The notes: generated by a model from the letters alone, not told the origin. A stretch of DNA of 59,422 bases from Burkholderiaceae bacterium (GCA_004322135.1 SCSG01000026.1:1-59422); one strand, 5' to 3'; counted from the first letter of the stretch, positions 18,184 through 27,348 are shown. Translations and numbers: made by a program.

Positions 18184-18735
18184 ATCGCAACCGAAAAAGC
18201 TCATCGCATTAACAGTGAAATTCGTGTTCCGGAGGTACGCCTTATAGGAGTCGACGGCGAACAGCTGGGTGTTGTAAAGACATCAGAAGCCATAAGTTTG
18301 TCAGAGGAACACGAGGTCGATCTGGTCGAGATCGCACCGAATGCGGTGCCACCCGTCTGTCGCCTCATGGACTACGGGAAATTCAAGTATCAAGAGCAAA
18401 AGCGCCAGGCCGAGGCGCGTTCCAAACAAAAGATCATCCAGGTAAAAGAAGTCAAGTTTCGCCCTGGAACCGACGAAGGGGATTATCAGGTCAAGCTGCG
18501 CAACCTGCGGCGCTTCATCGAGGAAGGCGACAAGGCAAAGGTCACCTTGCGGTTTCGTGGCCGCGAGATGGCGCACCAAGAGCTTGGCATGCGTGTTCTT
18601 GAACGTGTGCGCGATGATCTGGTAGAACTTTGCCAGGTTGAGGCCATGCCCAAGCTAGAGGGGCGTCAAATGGTCATGGTGTTGGCGCCGCGCAAGAAGG
18701 CGGTGGCTGGCAAACCCAATGAGTCTGCCTCGTAA
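18184..18735 (+). CDS. infC: Translation initiation factor IF-3, predicted AUC start
   Basis: This 183-residue protein has the IF3 N-domain ([23 protein letters not shown]), linker and C-domain ([43 protein letters not shown]). The first ATG lies well inside the N-domain, so the true start must be upstream. The only fitting codon is ATC at 18184, exactly 8 nt after AGGAG (18171-18175). Rare AUU/AUC starts are established for infC and allow IF3 to repress its own translation. The gene follows thrS by 33 bp and is probably co-transcribed with it. The next gene is gshB, not rpmI. Confidence 0.95.
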   Translation: MATEKAHRINSEIRVPEVRLIGVDGEQLGVVKTSEAISLSEEHEVDLVEIAPNAVPPVCRLMDYGKFKYQEQKRQAEARSKQKIIQVKEVKFRPGTDEGDYQVKLRNLRRFIEEGDKAKVTLRFRGREMAHQELGMRVLERVRDDLVELCQVEAMPKLEGRQMVMVLAPRKKAVAGKPNESAS

Positions 18736-18795
18736 TTAATAGCGGCTTGTCCTTCTGGGCTGTAGTGTTGGGCGAGTCGCGCCAGCAGGTGTTCT

Positions 18796-19752
18796 ATGCA
18801 CGTATTATTTGTTATTGATCCCTTGCCTTCGCTCAAGGCTTACAAGGATTCCTCGGTGGCGATGATGCGAACGCTGGTGGCTCGCGGCCACACACTTAGC
18901 GCGGCTTCGCAGGGCAGCATCTATATCGATCAGGGCATCGTCAAGGTGGCTTCGGTTGGTATCGAGCTCGTTGATGGCGCCGACCTGCACGAGCATGCGT
19001 GGTGGCGTGAAAACGCACACCGGGAAAGTCCGCTGTCAGCGTTCGATGCGGTCATCATGCGCAAGGATCCTCCGTTTGACATGGAATACGTGTATTCGAC
19101 GCACTTGCTGGAATTTGCCCAGGCGCAGGGCGCACGCGTATTCAATTCCGGGGCGGCCATTCGCAATCACCCCGAGAAACTCGCCATTACCGAGTTTGCA
19201 CAATTTGCACCGCCCACTGTGGTAACGCGTGACATGAAGCGCCTGCGTGCTTTTCATGCCCAGCACGGGGACGTTATTGTCAAGCCGCTGGACGGCATGG
19301 GTGGAACGGGCATTTTCCGTATGCGGGAGTCCGAGCCAAATCTGGGTGCCATTCTGGAAACGCTGACCGAAAATGGGACACGCACCATTATGGCGCAGCG
19401 ATACATTCCCGAAATCGTCAATGGCGACAAGCGCATCCTGCTGATCGGCGGTAAGCCCGTACCCTATGCCCTGGCGCGCATGCCGCTGGCTGGCGAGACG
19501 CGTGCCAATCTGGCTGCGGGTGGGACGGGCGTGGCCCGGCCACTGACCGAGCGGGATCTTGAAATTGCCAATACCATAGCGCCACAACTGGCGCCGCGCG
19601 GACTGCTGCTCGTCGGTCTTGATGTTATTGGCGACTACGTTACGGAAATCAATGTGACTAGCCCGACGTGCTTTGTCGAAATTACCGAGCAGACAGGTTT
19701 TGACGTAGCACAATTTTTCGTTGTGGCGCTTGAAAACGCCGTAGGTGCCTGA
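18796..19752 (+). CDS. gshB: Glutathione synthetase
   Basis: This 318-residue ATP-grasp ligase joins gamma-glutamylcysteine to glycine, the second step of glutathione synthesis. Family features include the start MHVLFVIDPLPSLKAYKDSS, the RKDPPFDMEYVY motif (about 90), the flexible loop KPLDGMGGTGIF (about 160) and the C-terminal ATP/Mg site LDVIGDYVTEINVTSPT. It starts 60 bp after infC with an AGGT site and no visible terminator between, so read-through from the thrS-infC transcript is likely. gshA, its usual partner just upstream in Burkholderiales, is absent. Confidence 0.95.
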   Translation: MHVLFVIDPLPSLKAYKDSSVAMMRTLVARGHTLSAASQGSIYIDQGIVKVASVGIELVDGADLHEHAWWRENAHRESPLSAFDAVIMRKDPPFDMEYVYSTHLLEFAQAQGARVFNSGAAIRNHPEKLAITEFAQFAPPTVVTRDMKRLRAFHAQHGDVIVKPLDGMGGTGIFRMRESEPNLGAILETLTENGTRTIMAQRYIPEIVNGDKRILLIGGKPVPYALARMPLAGETRANLAAGGTGVARPLTERDLEIANTIAPQLAPRGLLLVGLDVIGDYVTEINVTSPTCFVEITEQTGFDVAQFFVVALENAVGA

Positions 19753-19753
19753 G

Positions 19754-20161
19754 GTGGTCCGCATTATTCTCGTCATGCATGCGCCGCTTGGCCAGGCGTT
19801 TGCGGCGTGTGCCGAACATATATTGGGCCGCAAACCCATGCTTTCGGTATTCGAGATGAAACCCGACGATTCCATCGACGAACGAGTCGACCAGTTGTAT
19901 TCGCTGCTGGTCGAGCCGGCCGAAGACGGGGTGTTGGTGCTGTGCGATATCTACGGGGCGACGCCTTTCAATATCGCCAGCCGTGCCTTGAAAAAGGCAC
20001 TGGCACGCGGAGTTATCGGGCACATGATTACCGGCACAAATTTGTGCATGATATTGAAGGCCCTGACTGATCAGCAGGAGGCGCCCGCCGACCTTAGCGA
20101 AAAGGTGCGATTGGGTGCGATGAAAGGGATAGTGAATGCCGACTGCACGTTGTTTCCCTGA
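19754..20161 (+). CDS. PTS mannose-type EIIA protein
   Basis: The protein is about 135 residues, with the EIIA-Man fold and the phosphoryl-accepting His in MHAPLGQA (His9). The start is uncertain: GTG 19754 gives the family-like MVRIILVMHAPLG and overlaps nothing, whereas GTG 19745 overlaps gshB by 8 bp and lacks a ribosome binding site. No EIIB/EIIC permease is nearby. With HPr and enzyme I next door this is the regulatory, transport-free PTS of betaproteobacteria. It presumably relays carbon or nitrogen status; its target is unknown. Confidence 0.85.
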   Translation: MVRIILVMHAPLGQAFAACAEHILGRKPMLSVFEMKPDDSIDERVDQLYSLLVEPAEDGVLVLCDIYGATPFNIASRALKKALARGVIGHMITGTNLCMILKALTDQQEAPADLSEKVRLGAMKGIVNADCTLFP

Positions 20162-20195
20162 GCCGTTTTGACTACTGAATCAATAAAAGACGCCT

Positions 20196-20468
20196 ATGCC
20201 GACAACAAATATAGTCATCAGCAACAGATTGGGGTTACATGCGCGCGCAGCGGCCAAGCTCACGCAGCTGGCTGGTCAGTTCGGTCAATGCGAGATCTTC
20301 ATTGCGCGCGGAGCCCAGCGTGTGAACGCCAAGAGCATCATGGGGGTCATGATGTTGGCTGCGGGTCTGGGTGTAACCGTCAAAGTCGACGCGAATGGCG
20401 CGGATGCCGAGAAGGCGCTGGCCGAAATACGTACGCTGTTTGACAACAAATTTGGTGAACAGGAGTAG
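20196..20468 (+). CDS. ptsH: Phosphocarrier protein HPr
   Basis: This 90-residue HPr carries the phosphoryl group from enzyme I to EIIA. The active His15 lies in RLGLHARAA, and the regulatory serine region reads AKSIMGVMML (Ser47), the site of an HPr kinase where one exists. It lies between the EIIA and enzyme I genes on the same strand with short gaps, consistent with one operon. Confidence 0.95.
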   Translation: MPTTNIVISNRLGLHARAAAKLTQLAGQFGQCEIFIARGAQRVNAKSIMGVMMLAAGLGVTVKVDANGADAEKALAEIRTLFDNKFGEQE

Positions 20469-20498
20469 GATGGCGTTGTTGTAGGTACTACCCGCGCT

Positions 20499-22256
20499 AT
20501 GAATCCGATTTCCTATCCGTCACCGCATCAGCTGTGCTCCACGCTTTGCATGCGTGGGCAGGGTGTAGTCAAGGGTTATGCCATTGGCCGTGCCGTGGTC
20601 ATGGGCGCAGCGGCGCTCGAGGTGGCGCATTACCGCATCCAGCCCGAGGCAGTCGATAAAGAGTGTGAACGGCTGAAAACGGCGCTCGTTGCCGCAAGCG
20701 GCGAACTCCAGACTACCGCAGGCAGCCTCCCCGACGATGCACCCCGCGAAATGGGTGCTTTGCTGACTGTGCACAGCATGCTGTTGAATGACCCAATGCT
20801 CGTGCAGCAAACTTGCGACCTTATCACCGAGCGGCATTACAACGCCGAATGGGCGCTTACCACGCAGGCGCAAGTCCTGAGCGAACAGTTCGCCATGATG
20901 GAAGACAGCTATCTGCGTGAGCGTGGCGCGGACATCCGGCAGGCTATCGAGCGTGTGTTGCGCGTTTTGTCCGGTTCCACCGTCTTATTGCCCCAGCTAA
21001 AAGAAGTGCCGGCCGACGAAGCGTTGATTGTCGTGGCTCGAGACATTTCTCCAGCCGACATGTTGAAGTTGCGCGGTGGCCGTTTTGCGGCTTTTTTGAC
21101 TGATCTGGGCGGGCCGACTTCGCACACTGCCATCGTTGCCCGCAGCATGAATGTTCCGGCAGTTGTGGGCATAGGCAATCTGCGCGCTCTGGTGCGCGAT
21201 GGGGATGTCCTTGTAGTTGATGGCGCCACGGGCGCGGTGCTGGTGAATCCGCCCGAATTTGCGCTGAATGAATACAGGCGGCGTCAGGCCGCCTATGCCG
21301 ACGACAGAGCAGAGCTAAGCCTGTTGCGTGATGCCGAAGCCATTACGCTGGATGGTGTGCGGGTCAGGCTGGAGGCCAACATCGAACTTCCCGAAGAGGC
21401 TGTGGCGGCGTTGGCTGCAGGGGCCGACGGCATTGGCCTGTTTCGCAGCGAGTTCCTGTTTATGGGTCGCAGTACCCTGCCTGACGAAGAAGAGCAGTTC
21501 CGCGCTTATGCATCCGTTGTGCAGACGATGGCGGGACGGCCTGTCACTATCCGCACCCTGGACATAGGATCCGACAAGACGTTGGATGGCGAAGTCGCCG
21601 TTGCGGCGAACCCGGCTCTCGGCCTTCGGGCCATACGCTACTGCCTGGCCAATCCGGAAATTTTCAGCACTCAGCTGCGTGCGTTGCTGCGGGCTTCGTT
21701 GCACGGAAAGATCCGCATATTGATCCCCATGATTTCACACATGCACGAGGTTCACGCCGTACGTCAGGCGATAGAAACCGCGTGTGCCGAGCTTGACGCG
21801 CGCGGGGTACCATACGCCCGCAACTACGAACTGGGGGCCATGGTCGAGATTCCGGCCATTGCCATTGCCATCGAACCGTTCGTCGAGAATCTTGATTTCC
21901 TCTCCATTGGCACTAACGATCTCATCCAGTACACGCTGGCCATCGATCGGGGTGACAATAATGTGGCCGAGTTGTACGACCCCATGCACCCGGCCGTGTT
22001 GCGTCTTATCGCCCACACCATCAATGCGGGTGAGAGGGCAGGCAAGCCGGTAGCGGTATGTGGCGAGATGGCTGGCGACGTCAGGGTGACGCGCATGCTG
22101 CTTGGTCTGGGCCTCACCGAATTCTCTATGCATCCGCAGCAATTGCTCGACGTAAAAAAAGAAGTCCGTCTCTCGCATTCCAATGCGCTGCGCACCAAGG
22201 TGGCGTCGGCGCTGAACCGCGCCGAGCGCATTGACCTGGACAGCCTGGTCAGTTGA
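20499..22256 (+). CDS. ptsI: PTS enzyme I (phosphoenolpyruvate-protein phosphotransferase)
   Basis: This 585-residue protein takes phosphate from PEP and passes it to HPr. The swivelling domain carries the active His in GGPTSHTAIVARSM (about 205), and the PEP-binding C-domain has GIGLFRSEFLFMGR, the Arg-rich TIRTLDIGSDK region and MVEIPAIAI near 450. A start at 20499 gives a longer N-terminus than usual; ATG 20550 (MRGQGVVKGYAIG) would match typical enzyme I but has no clear ribosome binding site. It closes the gshB-EIIA-HPr-EI run and is convergent with amtB. Confidence 0.95.
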   Translation: MNPISYPSPHQLCSTLCMRGQGVVKGYAIGRAVVMGAAALEVAHYRIQPEAVDKECERLKTALVAASGELQTTAGSLPDDAPREMGALLTVHSMLLNDPMLVQQTCDLITERHYNAEWALTTQAQVLSEQFAMMEDSYLRERGADIRQAIERVLRVLSGSTVLLPQLKEVPADEALIVVARDISPADMLKLRGGRFAAFLTDLGGPTSHTAIVARSMNVPAVVGIGNLRALVRDGDVLVVDGATGAVLVNPPEFALNEYRRRQAAYADDRAELSLLRDAEAITLDGVRVRLEANIELPEEAVAALAAGADGIGLFRSEFLFMGRSTLPDEEEQFRAYASVVQTMAGRPVTIRTLDIGSDKTLDGEVAVAANPALGLRAIRYCLANPEIFSTQLRALLRASLHGKIRILIPMISHMHEVHAVRQAIETACAELDARGVPYARNYELGAMVEIPAIAIAIEPFVENLDFLSIGTNDLIQYTLAIDRGDNNVAELYDPMHPAVLRLIAHTINAGERAGKPVAVCGEMAGDVRVTRMLLGLGLTEFSMHPQQLLDVKKEVRLSHSNALRTKVASALNRAERIDLDSLVS

Positions 22257-22346
22257 GACGGGAGCGCTGAGCGGGCGGGCCCGGCACTTTGGGCCAGGCT
22301 GGGCCGGAGTCGCGGCTTGGACTGCCTGTGTAGGTGCAGATAGATA
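22257..22346. other. Convergent gap between ptsI and amtB
   Basis: This 90-bp GC-rich spacer contains GGCCC/GGGCC inverted repeats but no T-run. It may end both transcripts; nothing else is visible. Confidence 0.3.
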
Positions 22347-23576
22347 CTACCGCTGATACGCGGATTCTCCGTGGGACGTGATGTCCAGTCCTTCGCGTTC
22401 CACATCCTTGTCTACCCGCATGCCCTTCGAGAGCCTGTCGGCAATGAAATAGGCGGCGAGTGCGACTACTCCTGACCAGACGATGGTGAGTACTACGCCT
22501 TCGAACTGTACCCAGAGTTGATGTGGGATGAGGGACAGGGTGTCCAGGCCCGGGCCGCCCAGCGGCCTTGCATTGAAGATTCCGGTAAGCAAAGCCCCGA
22601 CAATGCCCCCGACGCCGTGGATGCCGAAGACATCCAGCGTGTCGTCTACGCGCAGCAGTCGCTTGAGGCCATTGACGCCCCATACACATACGGATCCCGC
22701 GACGATGCCGATGACGAGTGCTCCGGCGGGGCCGACAAGTCCAGCCCCCGGGGTGATGCCCACCAGGCCTGCTATGGCGCCTGAAACGGCGCCAAGCATC
22801 GAAGGTTGGCCTTTGGCTTTCCATTCAACGAAGGTCCAGGCCAGAAGTGCGCCGGCCGTCGCAATAAGGGTGTTGAAGAACGCCAGGGCAGCAACCTGAT
22901 TGGCACCCAGCGCGGATCCGGCATTGAAGCCGAACCAGCCCACCCAAAGCAGTGAGCCTCCTATCATGGTCATGGGCAGGTTGTGAGGCGCCATGGATTC
23001 GCGACGGTGACCCAGGCGCGGCCCTATAAAGTAGGCGCCCACCAGGCCTGCAATACCGGCATTGATATGAACCACGGTACCACCCGCAAAGTCTAGTGCG
23101 CCTTGCTTGGCAAGCCAGCCACCGGGAGCCCAGACCATGTGGGCAATCGGCAGATACGAAAAGGTAACCCAGATCAACGTAAAAATCAGGACCGCCTGGA
23201 ATTTCACGCGTTCGGCGAAACTGCCGACGATCAGGGCACACGTTATGCCTGCAAAGGTGGCCTGGAATGATACAAATGCCAGTTCAGGAATAGTGCCCGA
23301 CATGGCATATTTCCCCGCAGCCGGGTTGGCGATGCCGTTGAGGAAGATATGTGTGAATCCGCCAATGAATTGGCCCCCGTCCGTAAAGGCCAGCGAATAG
23401 CCGTAGAGGAACCAGACCACAATGGCCAGGGAAAAAGTTGTCATGACTTGCGCCAGGACTGAAAGCACGTTCTTGGAACGTACCAGCCCACCGTAAAACA
23501 GCGCCAGTCCTGGCATGGCCATTAGTAGCACGAGCAAGGTCGAGATGCCGACCCATGCAAAATCCGCCTTATCCAT
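22347..23576 (-). CDS. amtB: Ammonium transporter Amt
   Basis: The start at 23576 gives MDKADFAWVGISTLLVLLMAMPGLALFYGGLV, the expected N-terminus, and 409 residues with eleven membrane segments. Family motifs are DFAGGTVVHINAGIAGLVGA (about 160-180) and DTLDVFGIHGVGGIVGALLTG with the pore His region (about 310-330). It moves ammonium across the inner membrane. It lies 11 bp downstream of glnK, the usual operon pairing in which GlnK blocks the channel when nitrogen is plentiful. Confidence 0.97.
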   Translation of the reverse strand: MDKADFAWVGISTLLVLLMAMPGLALFYGGLVRSKNVLSVLAQVMTTFSLAIVVWFLYGYSLAFTDGGQFIGGFTHIFLNGIANPAAGKYAMSGTIPELAFVSFQATFAGITCALIVGSFAERVKFQAVLIFTLIWVTFSYLPIAHMVWAPGGWLAKQGALDFAGGTVVHINAGIAGLVGAYFIGPRLGHRRESMAPHNLPMTMIGGSLLWVGWFGFNAGSALGANQVAALAFFNTLIATAGALLAWTFVEWKAKGQPSMLGAVSGAIAGLVGITPGAGLVGPAGALVIGIVAGSVCVWGVNGLKRLLRVDDTLDVFGIHGVGGIVGALLTGIFNARPLGGPGLDTLSLIPHQLWVQFEGVVLTIVWSGVVALAAYFIADRLSKGMRVDKDVEREGLDITSHGESAYQR

Positions 23577-23587
23577 GGTGACTGCTC

Positions 23588-23947
<360 letters not shown>

Positions 23948-23976
23948 TTACAACGTCGGTGTCACAATAAATAGCA

Positions 23977-23992
23977 AGCAAATTTCATGCCA
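23977..23992 (-). promoter_or_regulatory. Sigma-54 (RpoN) promoter of glnK-amtB
   Basis: Read on the minus strand, bases 23992-23977 are TGGCATGAAATTTGCT, matching the -24/-12 consensus TGGCAY-N5-TTGCW with the invariant GG and GC correctly spaced. The position about 50 bp upstream of glnK fits. NtrC would be the expected activator; I did not find a convincing paired NtrC site, only loose GCACC/GGTGC half-sites. Confidence 0.85.
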
Positions 23993-24550
23993 ACTTTAAG
24001 AAATGAGAAGGCGGAAGCACCCGCATTTCTGCGCAGAAGATTTACTCGGATTGCGAAGGTCGCCTGCACGGGCCGAGTGCGGGCGTCGAGATGACGAAAG
24101 TGTCATGGATAGCGTGTAGGCAAGGTGAGCCCACGCCATCCTTGGCCTGTGCTGACAATGTTTTGGGAGGCGGGCGAGGCGAGAGCCAGCGCCCATATTT
24201 GGTGCGTTTTGTTGGGCGGTCGACATGTTTGGCGGCATAGCGGCCGGAAAACTGTAGGTTTCGCGCCAAAATATGTAACTTGATACTGCCACCACGCCTC
24301 TTTTGTGTCTTGGTGTAGGAGAACGTTCAGCTTGCTGATGGCTTGAAGACACCATTCTGTAAGGAATTCAAAGGGAAAACCCGATATGGACATTTTTCTG
24401 CTGTCATCAGGGTTTACAGTGGAACGACATTTCCCTTGGCGGCACCGATAAAATTGTAACCATGCAGGTTGCAACGTACTTGCTGCTGAACCGCCAGTCG
24501 CACCGGAATCAGTATTTATGAATGGCGACTTTGGAAAAGTGAGGGAAATT
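23993..24550. other. Divergent intergenic region between glnK and the lipoprotein gene
   Basis: This stretch of about 560 bp has no credible gene. A 213-residue minus-strand frame overlaps the lipoprotein gene and is low-complexity antisense. The region must hold upstream activator sites for glnK-amtB and the promoter of the lipoprotein gene. No regular sigma-70 promoter stands out. Confidence 0.45.
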
Positions 24551-24976
24551 ATGCAAAAAAGTACACGTACACATCTTGCGGCTATTGCCGTAGTCTCAGT
24601 ATTCAGTCTGCTTGCTGCGTGCTCCAAGGGCGAGGATAAGCCGGCTGCACCGTCGTCCACGCCCGCACCCGAAACGGCACCCGCACCCGCACCCGAATCG
24701 GCACCCGCACCAGTACCTGCGCCCAGCAGTTCATCCAGCTCCATGGATCAGGCCAAGGACGCCGCAGGGCAGGCCATGCAACACGCTTCGGACGCAGCCA
24801 AATCAGCCGGCGATGCAATTTCCGAGAAAGCTGGGGAAATGAAAGCCGGTGCTGCCGGTGCGGCGACTGCGGCTGGCGACAAGGTCAAGCAGGGCGCCGT
24901 CAGTGCCGATAAGGCCATTCAGGATAAGCTGAGCAGCGGCGCGTTCACCCCGGCTGACAACGACAAGGCCAAGTAA
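24551..24976 (+). CDS. Small lipoprotein with Pro/Ala linker and helical repeats
   Basis: The start at 24551 follows AGGGA by about 6 bp and gives a lipoprotein signal (MQKSTRTHLAAIAVVSVFSLLAAC) with lipidated Cys24; an in-frame ATG at 24518 would push the signal inward. Of 141 residues, 28-58 are a PA/PE/S linker encoded by near-tandem GCACCC hexamers. About 60-125 is Ala/Lys-rich with repeated AKDAAGQA / AKSAGDAI / EKAGEMKAG units, which suggest amphipathic helices as in LEA-like or YjbJ-like stress proteins. Function is unknown. The hexamer tract could vary in length between strains. Confidence 0.75.
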   Translation: MQKSTRTHLAAIAVVSVFSLLAACSKGEDKPAAPSSTPAPETAPAPAPESAPAPVPAPSSSSSSMDQAKDAAGQAMQHASDAAKSAGDAISEKAGEMKAGAAGAATAAGDKVKQGAVSADKAIQDKLSSGAFTPADNDKAK

Positions 24977-24996
24977 GATTGAACAGTAGGACGCTC

Positions 24997-25023
24997 GCTG
25001 CCGGGAGCTCTGCCTCCGGCAGC
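24997..25023 (+). terminator. Possible terminator after the lipoprotein gene
   Basis: GCTGCCGG (24997-25004) pairs with CCGGCAGC (25016-25023) around an 11-nt loop, 20 bp after the stop codon. The downstream tract TTGTTT comes 8 bases later and is weak. Confidence 0.4.
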
Positions 25024-25162
25024 AGCGCCTTGTTTGCGGAAATTCGCGTTGGCGCGAAACCATTCTGGCCACGCCCTCACGGCACGGACGGGTAGTGTGC
25101 GATTCGCTTTGGCTCTTTTTTCTTTACACTACAGCTGTTGCTATTCAAATTAGGGGCTTGTC

Positions 25163-25423
25163 ATGGTTGATCGCGCAGACTGGTTCGGGGATTTCCAGAA
25201 GAATGTGTCGGAGCTTATCGCCAAAAGTCCTGCCGCCGACATAGAGCGCAACGTCAAGGCAATGATGGCGCAGACATTTTCCCGACTCGACCTTATTACG
25301 CGCGAAGAGTTCGACACTCAATCCGAATTGCTCGAACGGGCCATTGCGCGTATTGCCGTGCTGGAGGCCAAGGTCCGCGATCTTGAAGCGTCGCGTGGCG
25401 ACGGTGCCGGGCCTTCGCTGTAA
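25163..25423 (+). CDS. ubiK: Ubiquinone biosynthesis accessory factor UbiK (YqiC/BMFP family)
   Basis: This 86-residue protein has an amphipathic N-terminal region and a C-terminal coiled coil (LLERAIARIAVLEAKVRDLEA, about 55-75). The central FDTQSELLERA motif marks the BMFP family. In Escherichia coli UbiK helps assemble late ubiquinone-synthesis enzymes with UbiJ. It lies upstream of comM, a common arrangement in this group. It has its own short upstream region with a TACACT -10-like box. Confidence 0.85.
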   Translation: MVDRADWFGDFQKNVSELIAKSPAADIERNVKAMMAQTFSRLDLITREEFDTQSELLERAIARIAVLEAKVRDLEASRGDGAGPSL

Positions 25424-25548
25424 CCTGGGCCGCGTGCCTCGTACGTAGTACTCAGACTGCTGCTTTTATCCCTCCGCGGCTTCCATAGGGCGGTGCATGC
25501 TGCATACTTGCAGAACGTGCTGTCGGGTTCTAGCTGCAAGGAGCAACC

Positions 25549-27063
25549 ATGTCGTTGGCGGTATTGGCAAGTCGGGCGTTATGCGGGCTTGACGGGTTGG
25601 CTGTGCGGGTCGAAGTACATGTCGGTACCGGATTGCCAGCGTTTCATCTCGTGGGGCTGCCCGATGCAGGAGTACGCGAAAGCCGTGAACGGGTACGTTC
25701 GGCCCTGGTTAGCAGCGGCTTCGAGTTTCCCGCCGGGCGGATAACTGCCAACCTTGCACCCGCCGATGTGCCGAAAGAGTCGGGCCGCTTCGACCTGCCC
25801 ATCGCCCTGGGTATCTTGCTGGCTTCCGGCCAGGTGCCCATGCCCAAAGGTTTAGACGATGACCCTCTGGAGCGCTATGTGTTTGCTGGCGAGTTATCTC
25901 TCACAGGGGCTCTCGCGCCGGTGAGCGCACCGTTGGCCATTGCCATGGCCGTGCACCGCTCGCGACCTGAATCGTGTCTTGTGCTGCCAACGTCATGCGC
26001 CAGCGTGGCGGCCAATGTGCCTGGCCTGACCGTATTGGCAGCGAATAGCCTGGCGGAAGTGGTGGCACATTTTACCGGAGCTGCCCCGCTGCAGGCTGCC
26101 ATTCCCACGCCGCTCGCCGTTGAGGCCCCCAGGGGTCTTTGCTTGTCCGACGTGCGGGGTCAGGCGGTGGCCCGGCGCGTCCTCGAGGTTGCCGCTGCAG
26201 GCGGGCACAGTCTGCTCATGGTTGGTCCGCCCGGAGCCGGGAAAAGCATGCTCGCCCACCGCTTGCCGGGTTTGTTGCCGCAATTGACTTGCGAACAGGC
26301 GCTGGAGGTTGCCGCACTGGAAAGTGTTGCCGGTTCCACATCGCGTATTAGCGTCACGCCGCCATTTCGCGCGCCACATCATTCGGCCTCGATGCCGGCA
26401 TTGGTGGGCGGAGGCATTTATCCCAGGCCCGGCGAGATCAGCCTGGCGCACCACGGCGTACTATTCCTTGACGAGCTCCCCGAGTTTGGACGTCGTGTCC
26501 TGGAGTCCCTGCGTGAACCGCTGGAAACAGGCGTCGTTTCTATTGCCCGTGCGGCGCGTACCCAGACCTTTCCGGCTTCGTTCCAGCTTATCGCCGCCAT
26601 GAATCCTTGCCCGTGCGGCTGGCTGGGGCATGCCCGGACCCAATGCCGTTGCACATCAGATCAAATAGAAAAGTATCGCAGCCGGTTGTCCGGCCCGTTG
26701 CTCGACCGGGTCGATTTGCAAATAGTATTGCCGGCAACGGATGCGGATTGGATGGATGGCCCACCAGGAGAACCGTCCTCACGGGTTCGGGCCCGCGTGG
26801 AGCAGTGCCGTGAACGTCAGATGGCTCGCCAGGCATGCACCAACGCTGCGCTGAGCGTGACTACCCTCGATGAGCATTGCTATTTGGAAGTTGACGCGAA
26901 GGCTTTACTGCGGCGGGCCATGCAGCGCTGGAGCTGGTCGGCACGGGTTGTGCACCGGGTACTGCGAGTCGCCCGCACGCTGGCCGATATGGACGGAGCA
27001 GATGGCGTTGGCAGCCCACACATTGCCGAGGCGATTCAGTACCGCCAGCCCTGGGGCCGGTAG
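25549..27063 (+). CDS. comM: ComM/YifB-family AAA+ ATPase (Mg-chelatase-like)
   Basis: This 504-residue protein has an N-terminal Lon-protease-like fold (about 1-180, FHLVGLPDAGVRESRERVRSAL), an AAA+ domain with Walker A (GPPGAGKSMLAHRLPG, about 224) and Walker B (GVLFLDELPEF), a Cys cluster (NPCPCGWLGHARTQCRC, about 352-368) and a C-terminal Mg-chelatase-type domain. ComM is a hexameric helicase that promotes branch migration in natural transformation. ATG at 25549 follows AAGGAG. Confidence 0.93.
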   Translation: MSLAVLASRALCGLDGLAVRVEVHVGTGLPAFHLVGLPDAGVRESRERVRSALVSSGFEFPAGRITANLAPADVPKESGRFDLPIALGILLASGQVPMPKGLDDDPLERYVFAGELSLTGALAPVSAPLAIAMAVHRSRPESCLVLPTSCASVAANVPGLTVLAANSLAEVVAHFTGAAPLQAAIPTPLAVEAPRGLCLSDVRGQAVARRVLEVAAAGGHSLLMVGPPGAGKSMLAHRLPGLLPQLTCEQALEVAALESVAGSTSRISVTPPFRAPHHSASMPALVGGGIYPRPGEISLAHHGVLFLDELPEFGRRVLESLREPLETGVVSIARAARTQTFPASFQLIAAMNPCPCGWLGHARTQCRCTSDQIEKYRSRLSGPLLDRVDLQIVLPATDADWMDGPPGEPSSRVRARVEQCRERQMARQACTNAALSVTTLDEHCYLEVDAKALLRRAMQRWSWSARVVHRVLRVARTLADMDGADGVGSPHIAEAIQYRQPWGR

Positions 27064-27348
27064 CACGACAGGTCTGCATGGCTTGCGACGTCCAGCATTG
27101 GACAAGATTGAAATAATCGTCATATAATCAGCGGTCTTTGCAGCTTATTTGGCGTTTGGCTTTTTGTCAGGGTGGATCTTTACCAACCCTTGAGAAAAAT
27201 GAAAGCATAGCCAAAGCGGTACGCGCGCAGTAAGCGAAGAAGCAGTAAGCGTAGTAAGCAAAGAACACCAAGAAGCAACTACCAGGTCTTGCAAGCATCC
27301 TCAGTTTTTGTGGGGGTCACCTGCTGTTGCAAACAGTAGAGCTACACA
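27064..27348 (+). promoter_or_regulatory. rpmI-rplT promoter and leader
   Basis: A strong promoter lies here: TTGGACA around 27098-27104 and a perfect TATAAT at 27123-27128 (18-19 bp spacing). The transcript would have a leader of about 210 nt, purine-rich in the middle with repeated GTAAGC/GAAGAAGC units. It ends in a small hairpin CTGCTGTT-GC-AAACAGTAG next to the rpmI start. In other bacteria ribosomal protein L20 represses rpmI-rplT by binding such leaders; whether this one does is inference. Confidence 0.6.

Noticed and set aside
24421-24450. GGAAC at 24421 as an ECF-sigma -35 for the lipoprotein gene
   Set aside because: GGAAC is short and the matching -10 (TAAAAT-like) is not diagnostic. 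The recognition sequence of the local ECF factor is unknown.
24103-24744. 213-residue minus-strand frame upstream of and over the lipoprotein gene
   Set aside because: Its N-terminal part is the antisense of the GCACCC-repeat linker and the rest has no family resemblance or ribosome binding site.
27226-27286. Short GTAAGC/GAAGAAGC repeats in the rpmI leader as a CRISPR or iteron array
   Set aside because: Units are 6-9 bp, irregular and without spacers, so they are more likely low-complexity leader sequence.
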